NCBI GenBank assembly: GCA_020524245.1
Contig: JAIVLN010000002.1
Span: forward strand, 248,001 to 312,000
Source: Rossellomorea aquimaris
GTDB lineage: Bacteria > Bacillota > Bacilli > Bacillales > Fictibacillaceae
Length of the DNA: 64,000 nt
Direction: 5' to 3'
The number at the start of each line of letters is the position of its first letter. Position 1 is the stretch's first letter. Position numbers and translations under genes: made by a program. Under the pieces are notes generated by a model. That model was given only the letters and a program-made list of their open reading frames with translations. It had not been told where the DNA came from and did not search any database. Positions 1-8,085 of this stretch are shown here, piece by piece.

Positions 1-66
1 ATCCCCGCAAGCGGCCAAGACAAGCATCAATACAAACAACGGCAGAAATAACTTAATTTTCTTCAT
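1..66 (-). CDS. lipoprotein, N-terminus only (cut by window edge)
   Basis: Only the first 22 codons are present; the gene runs off the left end. The peptide starts MKKIKLF, continues with a leucine/valine-rich core and ends LVLAACGD, a standard lipoprotein signal peptide with an LAAC lipobox, so the mature protein should be lipid-anchored outside the cell membrane. An AAAGGA ribosome binding site lies about 10 bases before the ATG. The function cannot be read from the signal peptide alone. Confidence 0.75.
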   Translation of the reverse strand, partial: MKKIKLFLPLFVLMLVLAACGD

Positions 67-180
67 ATATGTACGTCCTTTCAATCTGTTATGACTAGCT
101 TCTATTCTAACCCTATAAAAAAATGCGTAAACGAACAAGCCTTACTCAAGCAGGTTCTGTGAAGGTTTCTTGACAGATAT

Positions 181-216
181 AAAAGGATACTGTTTAAGTT
201 CAAACAGCATCCTTTC
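181..216 (-). terminator. rho-independent terminator of the His/Met-rich gene
   Basis: A near-perfect hairpin (AAAGGATGCTGTTT / AAACAGTATCCTTT, 7-base loop) is followed on the minus strand by a short T-rich tract. It sits 10 bases behind the stop codon of the gene ending at 226. Confidence 0.75.
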
Positions 217-225
217 TTCCTACCC

Positions 226-699
226 CTAGTAAAATTTCTCGTTTGTCTCCCACGACTCAACCATTTTGTGCGCCATTTTCGGCGGAATTCCCTTCCCTAG
301 CAAGTAACTGATTGCCGCCACTTCCGTCATGGCATGCTTGTAGGACGTATGCTTCGCTTCCTTCATGCCATAGTCCACCCACTTGTCGACCTTCATCAAC
401 GTCTCATGCTTCAGATGATGTCCGTGATGATGGTGGTGATGGTGGTGCATATCTTTTTCCATTTGGTATGGCATATAGCCCATGTAGTGCGGGTTATGAC
501 CGTCCATGTGATGCGGGTTTGGTCCACCCATATCAAAAGGACCAGGACCTTCCATATGATATGGCATCGGCATACCTTCCATATGGTAAGGCATTTCCTC
601 TTGCATATGATAAGACATTGATTCATCCATCTGATAAGACTGAGACTCCATATCGTAAGGGCTTCCCCATGCCCCTTTCGGCTTTTTCTTTTTGAACAT
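226..699 (-). CDS. His/Met-rich tandem-repeat protein of unknown function
   Basis: The reading frame is open from 816, but the likely start is the ATG at 699 (MFKKKKPKG), preceded by GGAGAGGTG at good spacing, giving 157 aa. Residues ~15-90 are about ten degenerate repeats of the form P-Y-H/D/Q-M-E/D-G, followed by a run of eight histidines. The C-terminal ~50 residues are non-repetitive and helical looking, ending WETNEKFY. There is no signal peptide or membrane segment. His/Met-rich repeats suggest metal binding or a coat/structural protein of a spore former, but this is inference. I do not recognise a named family. Confidence 0.7.
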   Translation of the reverse strand: MFKKKKPKGAWGSPYDMESQSYQMDESMSYHMQEEMPYHMEGMPMPYHMEGPGPFDMGGPNPHHMDGHNPHYMGYMPYQMEKDMHHHHHHHHGHHLKHETLMKVDKWVDYGMKEAKHTSYKHAMTEVAAISYLLGKGIPPKMAHKMVESWETNEKFY

Positions 700-855
700 G
701 CTTGACACCTCTCCGTTAGAATTCAATTCACCATCATCATATGTCCAACCTGGTCCATCTGCGCAATAATTCCACAGACACCTAGACAGCCTGTTTAATT
801 TGAACCTCTCCCCCACATACTAACCAGGAGTTCACATTTCAGAGGATGATTTAAG

Positions 856-2421
856 GTGATGCGGAAAATGCTAGCAGTTTTCATTGTACTTCTACTCTTA
901 TTGATCGCTTTATATTGGTTCGGTTTTACCACTGATGCGAAAGGTTTGGAAGACCGCTCGACAATCAAAGTTTCAAAACCAGTCGTGTTGCTGGTCGTGG
1001 ATTCCTTGATGGATGAACCTCTTCGAGCAGCCATTTCGGAAGGTCGCGCTCCCGCCCTCCAGTTTTTAATGGAAAAAGGACTGTACTATCCTGAGATCAT
1101 CAGCTCATACCCGACGATGTCCGTCACGATTGACAGCACGTTGTTGACGGGGACATACGCAGATAAACATCGCCTGCCAGGCCTTGTCTGGTATGATGAG
1201 TCCGAGCAACGGGTTATCAATTATGGAAGTGCACGCGGGGAAATCATGCGTCTCGGTACGAAAAAAGTGCTTTTTGATGGTGTCTATCAGATGAATCACG
1301 ATCATTTGAGCGAAAAAGTGGAGACCATTCACGAAGCGCTTCATCAGGATAGACTTTCGTCCGCTTCCATCAACGGGATGATCTACCGCGGAGATGTTGA
1401 ACAACACTTAAGCGTCCCGAGAGCGATTTCCGGTTTGAACTTTTTACCGAAAAATCTTGAGATTGAAGGACCTGAACTGTTTGTGCTCGGGAGCTTGTCC
1501 CGATATAATTCGAAAAACCAGATGAGGGGTACCGCCTGGCAAGCGTTCGGGATGAACGATTCTTTCGCGATCGAAGAAATGAAGCACTTAATTGTAAAGG
1601 ATAAAATGCCTGCCTTTTCGCTCGTGTATATGTCTGACCTCGATAAGTCCGTCCATAAAAAGGGACGGATGGATTTGAAAGGCGTAGAGAAAGTGGACAA
1701 AGAGATTAGGAAACTGTTAGATGCCTATGGATCCTGGGAAGAAGCGAAAGATCAAGCGGTATGGGTGGTGCTCGGAGATAGTGGTCAAGCACGCGTGAAG
1801 GATAAGGATGAAAACGCATTGATTCGGCTCGCTTCTCTTACCGACCATTACCAGGTAGATGTAGGAACGAAGCCCCCAGATGCCGATGATCAACTCGTCT
1901 TCGCGTTGAATGAACGGATGGCGTACATTTATTTGATGGATGACAGCCTCGCATACAAGGATGTCGTCTCGATGGTGAGTACGGATGACCGGATAGGATG
2001 GATGGCGTGGCGGGAAGACGAAGTGAACCATGTGGTTTCGGGAACGAAACGCATGAAGTTCCAGCCTGGAGGTGATTTGGTGGATGAATACGGGAAATCT
2101 TGGAGTGTGGATGGGGACACGACCGTGCTAGATCTATTTATTGAGGATGATAAAACCGTTCGTTGCGGCGATTATCCAGATGCCTTAGCACGTTTATACG
2201 GTGCTCTCCATTCCCATGAAGGTCGTTATCTGATTCTGGATGCAAAGCCCGGTTTTGAGTTCGCGACTGAACATTCGCCGACGCACCCTGGCGGCGCAAG
2301 TCACGGCTCTCTCCATAGGGATGACTCCATCACCCCTATGATTGTCACAGGAACTGACCAACGCCCAGCCACCAACCGCCTCGTCGACCTCAAAGAATGG
2401 ATATTGCAGTTAACTAGATAG
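856..2421 (+). CDS. membrane-anchored alkaline-phosphatase-superfamily phosphodiesterase
   Basis: 521 aa. Residues 1-25 form a hydrophobic N-terminal anchor. The rest matches the type I phosphodiesterase/nucleotide pyrophosphatase branch of the alkaline phosphatase superfamily. The first metal-binding Asp is in VVLLVVDS, the likely Thr nucleophile in SYPTMSVTIDST, a second metal site in YMSDLDKSVH and LGDSGQ, and a final His pair in HPGGASHG. It probably hydrolyses phosphodiester or phosphonate-type substrates outside the membrane; the substrate is unknown. Translation likely starts at the GTG at 856 (GAGG about 10 bases upstream) or the adjacent ATG at 859. It converges with the MBL gene across a repeat array. 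Confidence 0.85.
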   Translation: MMRKMLAVFIVLLLLLIALYWFGFTTDAKGLEDRSTIKVSKPVVLLVVDSLMDEPLRAAISEGRAPALQFLMEKGLYYPEIISSYPTMSVTIDSTLLTGTYADKHRLPGLVWYDESEQRVINYGSARGEIMRLGTKKVLFDGVYQMNHDHLSEKVETIHEALHQDRLSSASINGMIYRGDVEQHLSVPRAISGLNFLPKNLEIEGPELFVLGSLSRYNSKNQMRGTAWQAFGMNDSFAIEEMKHLIVKDKMPAFSLVYMSDLDKSVHKKGRMDLKGVEKVDKEIRKLLDAYGSWEEAKDQAVWVVLGDSGQARVKDKDENALIRLASLTDHYQVDVGTKPPDADDQLVFALNERMAYIYLMDDSLAYKDVVSMVSTDDRIGWMAWREDEVNHVVSGTKRMKFQPGGDLVDEYGKSWSVDGDTTVLDLFIEDDKTVRCGDYPDALARLYGALHSHEGRYLILDAKPGFEFATEHSPTHPGGASHGSLHRDDSITPMIVTGTDQRPATNRLVDLKEWILQLTR

Positions 2422-2576
2422 TACCAGGTACCATCCAAGAACCCTTGTGTCCCAAGGGATTGAAAACGGTGCCAGGCACCATTCAGTAACCCTTGAGCCC
2501 CAACAGGTTGAGAATGGTGCCTGGCACTTCCAATGAACCCTTGCGCCACAAGGGGTTGAAAACGGTACCTGGTACC
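2421..2576. repeat. 48-bp palindromic tandem repeat, about 3.25 units
   Basis: Four copies of a GGTRCCNGGYACC-type palindrome start at about 2421, 2468, 2516 and 2564, spaced 47-48 bp. Between them are three copies of a second element, AACCCTTGNGNCNCAAGGGGTT, itself a small hairpin, followed by TGAAAACGG. The array fills the whole gap between two convergent stop codons. The same family with the same 48-bp period recurs at 7120-7226. It can fold into stems and may also serve as a transcription stop. Confidence 0.85.
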
Positions 2577-2577
2577 G

Positions 2578-3402
2578 TTAAGTATTGAAAAGCCTGCCTT
2601 CGAGGGCGTCGATGTAGCGCTTCGCTGATCGTTGAACGGCTTCGTTTGCGTTCTCTTGGACGATTTTGTGGAATGCATTGTAGATGCGGTCGAACACCAA
2701 CGGCTCAACGCGCCCAGCGATGTCCGCTACTTTGCTTGCGGGCAGCGGAATCAGATTTGGAAAGCTGTACATGAAGCTCACCCACTCTTGATCGGCAACA
2801 ACCTGGATAGTGTCCCCCGTCAACAAGATGCCTTTTCCTTCCTTGCCGCCTGGCCAATGCAACACAGCACCACCAGCAAAGTGACCGCCTAAGCGGTGCA
2901 ATGTAATTCCTGCTTCAAGCTCCAACTGCTCCCCTGACCAGAATTCAATCCGATCACTCAGCTCCATCACCCACTCTTGATCGTCCGCATGGATATAAAC
3001 CGGTACATCGAATGTTTCAGCCCAGTCAGCAATCGTCGAATAAAAATGGGGATGGGACATCGCAATCGCATCGACCCCGCCAAGCTCTTCGATCGACGCA
3101 ATCGTTTTTTCATCTAAGTATGTAATACAGTCCCACAGGATATTGAACCCGTTTTCCTGAACAAGGTAAGCTGTCTGACCAATCCCGAATTGTGGTGTCG
3201 TCTTGATGCTGTACAGTCCTTCTTCCTCTTTTACAATCTGATTCTCATATTTTCCGCTTTCCTTCATATCAGCGAGCGTCGTCCATTCCTGCCCACCAGG
3301 ATTGACATACTGCCGCTCCTCTTTACAAATCGGGCAGCTTTCCGGAGCCCGATCACTCTCAGGATATTGAACCCCACACGTCGTACATACGAATTTGCTC
3401 AT
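2578..3402 (-). CDS. rubredoxin-like zinc knuckle plus metallo-beta-lactamase-fold hydrolase
   Basis: 274 aa from the ATG at 3402 (MSKFVCTTC), preceded by GGGAGAGAAG; the frame is open further upstream to 3441. Residues 6-30 carry CTTC and CPIC, a four-cysteine knuckle. The rest is MBL-fold, with GDT and a C-terminal H. The usual HxHxDH metal motif appears as SHPHFYST, so part of the standard metal ligand set is missing. This variant belongs to a widespread subfamily, so it is not obviously a broken gene. A cytosolic hydrolase is likely; the substrate is unknown. Confidence 0.8.
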   Translation of the reverse strand: MSKFVCTTCGVQYPESDRAPESCPICKEERQYVNPGGQEWTTLADMKESGKYENQIVKEEEGLYSIKTTPQFGIGQTAYLVQENGFNILWDCITYLDEKTIASIEELGGVDAIAMSHPHFYSTIADWAETFDVPVYIHADDQEWVMELSDRIEFWSGEQLELEAGITLHRLGGHFAGGAVLHWPGGKEGKGILLTGDTIQVVADQEWVSFMYSFPNLIPLPASKVADIAGRVEPLVFDRIYNAFHKIVQENANEAVQRSAKRYIDALEGRLFNT

Positions 3403-3479
3403 CTTCTTCTCTCCCTTGTCATCTTCGTCTGATTCCATCATAGCGTAACAACTTCATTGGAAACACCTTCCTCTGATTG

Positions 3480-3511
3480 AACAAATCTACAACTTTTGAT
3501 GTAGATTTGTT
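3480..3511. promoter_or_regulatory. perfect 12-bp inverted repeat in a divergent intergenic region
   Basis: AACAAATCTACA and TGTAGATTTGTT are separated by 8 bases. The element lies between the divergent MBL gene and a small membrane protein gene, just upstream of a TAAAAT -10-like box of the plus-strand gene. It has no T-run suited to either gene's 3' end, so an operator is more likely than a terminator. The regulator is unknown. Confidence 0.45.
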
Positions 3512-3559
3512 TTCCAATTCGTGTAAAATAGAACTAACAATCATTCGGAGGAGATTTCC

Positions 3560-3745
3560 ATGTACATGAAATTCATGCGCTTCTTATCCATCTTGATGTT
3601 GACGATGTTTTCACTTGCCATCCTGACAGAACGCTTTCCAGCCACACTCCCATACATCCTGTACAGCTCGCTCATGTTTTTACTGTTCGCTGTCGGGTAC
3701 CTCATCGTCCACTATGTAAAAAGAATCCGTAACATTTGTTCTTGA
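3560..3745 (+). CDS. small two-helix membrane protein
   Basis: 61 aa with two hydrophobic segments (about residues 5-22 and 30-50) and a basic C-terminus (HYVKRIRNICS). A GGAGGAG ribosome binding site lies at good spacing before ATG. The family is not recognised. It may be controlled by the inverted repeat just upstream. Confidence 0.65.
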   Translation: MYMKFMRFLSILMLTMFSLAILTERFPATLPYILYSSLMFLLFAVGYLIVHYVKRIRNICS

Positions 3746-3818
3746 ACACGACAAAAACCCCTTTCCAAGAATTCCATGTAAAAGCTAACCATTACTTTAG
3801 GGTGAAAAGAGGTGAACT

Positions 3819-4106
3819 GTGAGTATTGAAAACATGTTCATATTGATTTTCGGAATCGGTCTTATTGCCTTTCTTACCTTTCAAAGCATCAAGCAACTTA
3901 GTGAGAAAAAGTATACTGATTTTATTGGTGCAGTGCTTGTGACAGCGGGCTTTGCGATCTTCCTTTTCAGCAATCTCCACCATGGGATCGACGGTATTTT
4001 CTATGGCATGCTAGGGTTTATGTTCATCGGTTCAGGTTTTCTCTGGTTCATCATCACACTCATCGTCCGTTCCGTTAGTGAGAAAACAAACACTAAGCGT
4101 CTATGA
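3819..4106 (+). CDS. small three-helix membrane protein
   Basis: 95 aa starting at GTG with AAGAGGTG upstream. Three hydrophobic segments (about residues 4-20, 36-52, 60-82) predict an integral membrane protein with a basic tail. It is co-directional with, and 70 bases after, the preceding small membrane protein. Function unknown. Confidence 0.6.
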   Translation: MSIENMFILIFGIGLIAFLTFQSIKQLSEKKYTDFIGAVLVTAGFAIFLFSNLHHGIDGIFYGMLGFMFIGSGFLWFIITLIVRSVSEKTNTKRL

Positions 4107-4168
4107 GTATCTGAAAGGGCATGACACATAAAAAGGAGCTGCCCAAGCTTAGCCAGCTCCACAGATTA

Positions 4169-4507
4169 TCATCTGAATGCATTTGCAATTTCCACCAAGG
4201 TTTCTGAAGTTACGGTTTCAGATACTCTTTTGTCTATTGTTAAAATATACTGCCACTCATCTCGCTCAAAAACCAGCATATTAGCACCATTCAAGGGTTT
4301 TGTGTAGTACTTGGCCTTTTTGCCGTTTTCAAGTGTAAAGACCTTATTTGGTTTATGGTTCATCATAGAAATCCCTTGTTCGATCAGCCTCATATCAATC
4401 TTATAATGATTTTGTGGTCGATGAACATTGGTTACATCCACTTCAAAGTGATCGTTCCTATCACCATCTAAGTCATTGCATCGCCCTACCTTCAGGTATT
4501 TTCCCAA
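4169..4507 (-). CDS. hypothetical protein, possibly a 5'-truncated DUF4367-like fragment
   Basis: 112 aa from a TTG with no convincing ribosome binding site; a more distant ATG at about 4530 runs into a stop after three codons. The C-terminus (EWQYILTIDKRVS, then ETLVEIANAF) resembles the end of DUF4367/MucB-like periplasmic or extracytoplasmic domains, usually preceded by a signal peptide that is missing here. It may be the surviving 3' part of a longer gene. Confidence 0.4.
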   Translation of the reverse strand: MGKYLKVGRCNDLDGDRNDHFEVDVTNVHRPQNHYKIDMRLIEQGISMMNHKPNKVFTLENGKKAKYYTKPLNGANMLVFERDEWQYILTIDKRVSETVTSETLVEIANAFR

Positions 4508-4583
4508 GATCCCCGCTCAATCATTCATAATAAAACTCCCTGAAAGGCACATTAAGACGAAGCCTTTAAAGGAGTTGGATGAT

Positions 4584-5000
4584 TTGAAGCGGATCATGCT
4601 CGTAACCACATTATTGCTCGTACCCATCAGCACGGTTCATGCGAACAACCTGCCTGTCCCACCTGAAAAATCAACAGAAGAGCTCTACCACGACCTCTTC
4701 ATTTCACTTTTATCCGATGATATCCAGAAGCACGTAAACGAGTATTATTCCATTTTACTGAAGGATGATCCGTTGGTTTATCCTTATGAAGTGTACATAA
4801 AGCAAGCGAAACGTACGCAAGGCTACCGATCTTTCCGCTTCACAGTCGTCATGGAAGTCACACCCGTCATCGGTGCCCACAATTCTGTCGGAAAAGACGA
4901 ACTCACCTACGACATCCAACCTGGCCACGCGAAACTCATCAAGTACAAACATCTTGAAACTTACGAAATTCCACCTCATCTGAAAGGTGTCCAACTATAA
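4584..5000 (+). CDS. secreted DUF3888-domain protein
   Basis: 138 aa from a TTG at 4584 (LKRIMLVTTLLL), with AAAGGAG 9 bases upstream; the in-frame extension to 4476 lacks a ribosome binding site and overlaps the opposite gene. A signal peptide ends near VHA. The mature part starts with STEELYHDLFISLLS and shows the DPLVYPYEVYI and GYRSFRFTV segments typical of DUF3888, a small Bacillus extracellular domain of unknown role. Confidence 0.7.
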   Translation: MKRIMLVTTLLLVPISTVHANNLPVPPEKSTEELYHDLFISLLSDDIQKHVNEYYSILLKDDPLVYPYEVYIKQAKRTQGYRSFRFTVVMEVTPVIGAHNSVGKDELTYDIQPGHAKLIKYKHLETYEIPPHLKGVQL

Positions 5001-5022
5001 AAGAAACATGGCTTAACGTATA

Positions 5023-5061
5023 AAAACAGGGTGCCCTGAGTCATTCAGGACACCCTGTTTT
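5023..5061. terminator. bidirectional terminator
   Basis: The hairpin AAACAGGGTGTCCTGA / TCAGGGCACCCTGTTT (with minor mismatch) has A- and T-runs on its two sides. It lies between the convergent DUF3888 and YhcN-like genes and can serve both. Confidence 0.85.
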
Positions 5062-5070
5062 ACATTAAAA

Positions 5071-5613
5071 TTAACGAGCGTTAGGGAATATACGACGAAC
5101 CGTTTCGTTGAACTCTTCGAACATTCCTTCGATTGGCTCACCTTGTTCTACGCGATCCGCGTAGGTTCCAGCTCGATCAATGAACTCAGGATTCGTAGAA
5201 ACAAAGACGTTATCGATGTCCGGGTCTGTTGCTTTCACGTGTTGCGAAATTTTACGCTCCAAGTCACGTGTCGCTTCGCCTTCCGTCTTCATTCCTGTCT
5301 TCAATTCAGCAGCAACATACGCGTTTTCATCGGTTACGAATACATTCGCGTCTTCCACTTCCGGCATGTTCGCGATTTTTTCAGCTGCCTTATCCGCGAT
5401 TTCGAAACGGTTATTCCCGTTCATGTTACGGTCACGATCATCGTCTCTGATGATGCCGCCATCTTCATTGATGTTCTCGATTTCAGCGCCATCGCCATTT
5501 TCACCATTTTCACCATTGTCTTCGTCCATGTTACACGCGACTAATGAAACGAGAAGCACACCTGCAAGAACCATAAACTTCGTATTGCGACTCCATTTTT
5601 TCCAAAATTCCAT
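5071..5613 (-). CDS. YhcN/YlaJ-family sporulation lipoprotein
   Basis: 180 aa from the second of two adjacent ATGs (AGGAGG about 7 bases upstream). The N-terminal signal ends with lipobox LVAC. A low-complexity Asp/Glu/Asn/Gly linker follows (about residues 30-65), then the YhcN/YlaJ fold: NRFEIADKAAEKIA, NVFVTDENAYVAAEL and NVFVSTNPEF. Members are membrane lipoproteins of spore formers and some affect germination or outgrowth. It is monocistronic, ending at a strong bidirectional terminator. Confidence 0.85.
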   Translation of the reverse strand: MEFWKKWSRNTKFMVLAGVLLVSLVACNMDEDNGENGENGDGAEIENINEDGGIIRDDDRDRNMNGNNRFEIADKAAEKIANMPEVEDANVFVTDENAYVAAELKTGMKTEGEATRDLERKISQHVKATDPDIDNVFVSTNPEFIDRAGTYADRVEQGEPIEGMFEEFNETVRRIFPNAR

Positions 5614-5759
5614 CATGATTCCTCCTTATACTTAAAATCGATTTTATGTTTCTTCATCGGGAGGAAATTTATACATGCGTTTTCGAGGTATGAACCGACC
5701 GTCGTTAACGGACAATAAAAAGGCTCATGATGAGTACTTCTGAAGTGGAGGTGTCTGAG

Positions 5760-5942
5760 ATGAGACAACGACAATCCATGTTGTTACCTTTTATCACAGG
5801 AATCGGTGTAGGAGCTGCCGTTTCCGGAATGATGAAAGGCCGAAATGCGAATATGCAAAACATGGCACAAATGATTCCTGGGCTAAGCCAATTGACCGGC
5901 GGTACAACGACCGGAACTAATCCTACGAACCAGAATCAATAG
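5760..5942 (+). CDS. small Gly/Met-rich protein
   Basis: 60 aa from the ATG at 5760 (MRQRQSMLLPF) with GGAGGTG upstream; the frame extends back to 5727 without a better ribosome binding site. A short hydrophobic stretch (LLPFITGIGVGAAVSGM) is followed by a Met/Asn/Gln-rich polar tail ending NPTNQNQ. It resembles small YrzQ-type proteins of Bacillus only loosely. Function unknown. Confidence 0.55.
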   Translation: MRQRQSMLLPFITGIGVGAAVSGMMKGRNANMQNMAQMIPGLSQLTGGTTTGTNPTNQNQ

Positions 5943-5949
5943 CCTTTCC

Positions 5950-5977
5950 GAGCTCACCTACAAGGTGGGCTCTTTTT
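5950..5977 (+). terminator. rho-independent terminator
   Basis: GAGCTCACC / GGTGGGCTC stem with a 5-base loop, followed by TTTTT, 8 bases after the stop of the small Gly/Met-rich gene. Confidence 0.8.
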
Positions 5978-6050
5978 GAAAAGAGAAAGGATTACAAGCT
6001 GCTTATCCCGTATTAGGTAAAAGGAGAAATCAAACACGACGGAGGTAAAC

Positions 6051-7115
6051 ATGCTGAATCAAAAGAGAATCCGGGACTATGGAGTGGAAATCGGGCGTTT
6101 GCAGCCTGGGAAAAAGAATGCTATCACAGATGTGGCAGGCGTGACAGTCGGGCATGTGACACTGGATGAAGGTGCTGTACAAACCGGTGTAACGGCGATC
6201 CTTCCGCATCAGTGCAACCTTTTTCGGAAAAAATTAATCGCCTCAAGCCATGTCATTAACGGTTTCGGTAAAACGATGGGGACGATTCAGATGAGTGAAC
6301 TCGGTACGATTGAGACGCCGATTGTTCTGACAAACACGCTCAGCATCGGAACAGCCGCCGATGCACTGATTGAATATATGCTCGAGCAAACCCCTGAAAT
6401 CGGTAAAACGACCGGAACGGTGAACCCGATAGTCGGTGAATGCAACGATATGTTCTTGAATGACATCCGCGCGAGGAGTGTAACGAAAGAGCATGTGTGG
6501 GAAGCACTTCGGAATGCATCAGGTGAGTTTGAGGAAGGCGCAGTCGGGGCTGGACGCGGCATGCTTTGTTACTCTTTGAAGGGCGGCATTGGAACGGCAT
6601 CGAGAATAATGGAGTTTGAACACGGTACATATACGATGGGGGTTCTCGTATTAGCGAACTTCGGGATTTTGAGTGATTTGAGAATCAACGGGAAACCCGT
6701 CGGAGAGGAATTGAAAGAAGTCATTTTGAAAACGTGGGAAGAAAAAGACAAAGGGTCAATCATGATGATCGTCGCAACGGATTTGCCAGTTTCTGAGCGC
6801 CAATTGAACCGAATCATCAAGCGAACCGTGACAGGACTTTCTCGTACAGGTTCCATCATCACGACAGGATCCGGAGAAATCGCAATCGGCTTTTCAACGG
6901 CGACGAAAATCCCCCACGAAAAACCGGATAGTTTGCTCACGGTTCCAACGATTCACGAAGAAGACATGGACACCGCCTTCCGAGCCGTTGGAGAAGCGAC
7001 GGAAGAAGCGGTCCTCAACGTCCTCGCAACCGCCGAACACGTCACCGGTCGAGACGGAAACGAACGCCCCGCATTCAAAGACCTGATTGAGAAACATGGC
7101 ATCAGTCTTTTGTAG
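6051..7115 (+). CDS. P1-family (S58, DmpA-like) aminopeptidase
   Basis: 354 aa, normal length for the family. The start has CGGAGGT 5 bases upstream. N-terminal NAITDVAGVTVGHVT is the signature of the DmpA/L-aminopeptidase family of self-processing Ntn-like hydrolases. The GTVNPIVGECND region and the later RTGSIITTGSGEIAIG segment, where the precursor is normally cut before the nucleophile Ser, are intact. It is probably a cytosolic peptidase acting on N-terminal residues or beta-peptides. Monocistronic; its 3' end abuts the second 48-bp repeat array. Confidence 0.88.
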   Translation: MLNQKRIRDYGVEIGRLQPGKKNAITDVAGVTVGHVTLDEGAVQTGVTAILPHQCNLFRKKLIASSHVINGFGKTMGTIQMSELGTIETPIVLTNTLSIGTAADALIEYMLEQTPEIGKTTGTVNPIVGECNDMFLNDIRARSVTKEHVWEALRNASGEFEEGAVGAGRGMLCYSLKGGIGTASRIMEFEHGTYTMGVLVLANFGILSDLRINGKPVGEELKEVILKTWEEKDKGSIMMIVATDLPVSERQLNRIIKRTVTGLSRTGSIITTGSGEIAIGFSTATKIPHEKPDSLLTVPTIHEEDMDTAFRAVGEATEEAVLNVLATAEHVTGRDGNERPAFKDLIEKHGISLL

Positions 7116-7119
7116 GACA

Positions 7120-7226
7120 GTGCCAGGTACCTTTTGAAAACCTTTGGTACTCTTGGCATCCAGTTTGGTGCCAGGTACCATTTCACTCCCCTTGATACGC
7201 TTGAGGTTTGAAATGGTACCTGGCAC
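7120..7226. repeat. 48-bp palindromic repeat, second array
   Basis: GTGCCAGGTACC at 7120, GGTGCCAGGTACC at 7167 and GGTACCTGGCAC at 7215 reproduce the period and palindrome type of the array at 2421-2576, again between convergent genes. The inter-palindrome element is more diverged here. Confidence 0.8.
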
Positions 7227-7237
7227 TCATTTCTCGT

Positions 7238-7600
7238 TCAAGGACTCCAAATCAATAGTGCAGTAATAATGATGAGAATGTAAAGCACTCCAACGAGTGA
7301 AAGGATATATCGTCTTGAACTTCGCTCATATTTAAACTCCATGTATGAGCGAAAGCCAAACAATGCGAGGAAAAACACAAAAATGAAGCCTGGGTTAAAC
7401 GGTCTACCACTCACACCAAGAAAGAATATTGATGATATCACCAGAACGACAAACCCAATTTCAATCATTCTTTGTACGGAGTTAACCGGTTTATAACGCC
7501 CTTTGGGTTTCTGGATGTTTAACTTCTTAATCAGCACCTTTTCAAAAAAGATGGCACTGATGACAATCAGTATAAAAATTAAGAACTGTATAAGTAACAT
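7238..7600 (-). CDS. DUF4181-family membrane protein
   Basis: 120 aa with four predicted membrane segments. The GFRSYMEFKYERSSRRYILS segment before the last helix is characteristic of the small Bacillus DUF4181 family. An AAAAGGAG ribosome binding site precedes the ATG. Function unknown. Confidence 0.7.
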   Translation of the reverse strand: MLLIQFLIFILIVISAIFFEKVLIKKLNIQKPKGRYKPVNSVQRMIEIGFVVLVISSIFFLGVSGRPFNPGFIFVFFLALFGFRSYMEFKYERSSRRYILSLVGVLYILIIITALLIWSP

Positions 7601-7654
7601 GTTACATACTCCTTTTAAAGTCTATGTAAGATGATACTATAAACCCTGTCCATG

Positions 7655-7684
7655 AAAAAGAGCCTGGAAGATCCAGGCTCTTAC
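7655..7684 (-). terminator. rho-independent terminator
   Basis: GAGCCTGGA / TCCAGGCTC hairpin followed on the minus strand by TTTTT. The stem overlaps the stop codon of the DUF4190 gene. Confidence 0.85.
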
Positions 7685-7983
7685 CCCATTGTGGTAAAAG
7701 AAGAAAAAGTCGCAAACGAGATGATGATAAGGAAAGCGAACAACAGATGTATTCCCACTCCTACAATGCTGCACACCAATCCCGCAGTTGCCAATCCTTT
7801 TCCTCTCTCATTTGTAGTTTGAATTTCTTTCTGTGCTTTCCTCGACATCACAATCCCGATCACACCAAGAATGAATCCAATCACCGGGATTACAAGCGAC
7901 AGGATCCCCATCACCAGACCGATAATCGCGTTACTATTCGTCTGTTCCGCCCTCTCATTTACCGTTGCACCATTTTCATTCAT
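7681..7983 (-). CDS. DUF4190-family membrane protein
   Basis: 100 aa. A polar N-terminus is followed by two hydrophobic segments joined by the loop MSRKAQKEIQTTNERGKGLA, the arrangement of DUF4190 proteins (GxxLGxxSLxxP ... AxxGLxxG). AAAGGGGGCG lies upstream of the ATG. Probably a small inner-membrane protein; role unknown. Confidence 0.75.
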   Translation of the reverse strand: MNENGATVNERAEQTNSNAIIGLVMGILSLVIPVIGFILGVIGIVMSRKAQKEIQTTNERGKGLATAGLVCSIVGVGIHLLFAFLIIISFATFSSFTTMG

Positions 7984-8085
7984 TTCATCGCCCCCTTTAG
8001 ACTACCTTTTAATTCCACAAAAATTCCTAATCTCCTTTCCTTAATTATCCTTATGTATGCAACTTACTCCATCATTCCGATTTGC

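Noticed and set aside
2421-2576. T-box or riboswitch suggested by GGTACC stems
   Set aside because: The elements lie behind convergent stop codons, repeat four times and have no T-box core (AGGGTGGNACCGCG).
2421-2576. CRISPR array
   Set aside because: The units vary and the 'spacers' are themselves repeats of one element; there are no cas genes.
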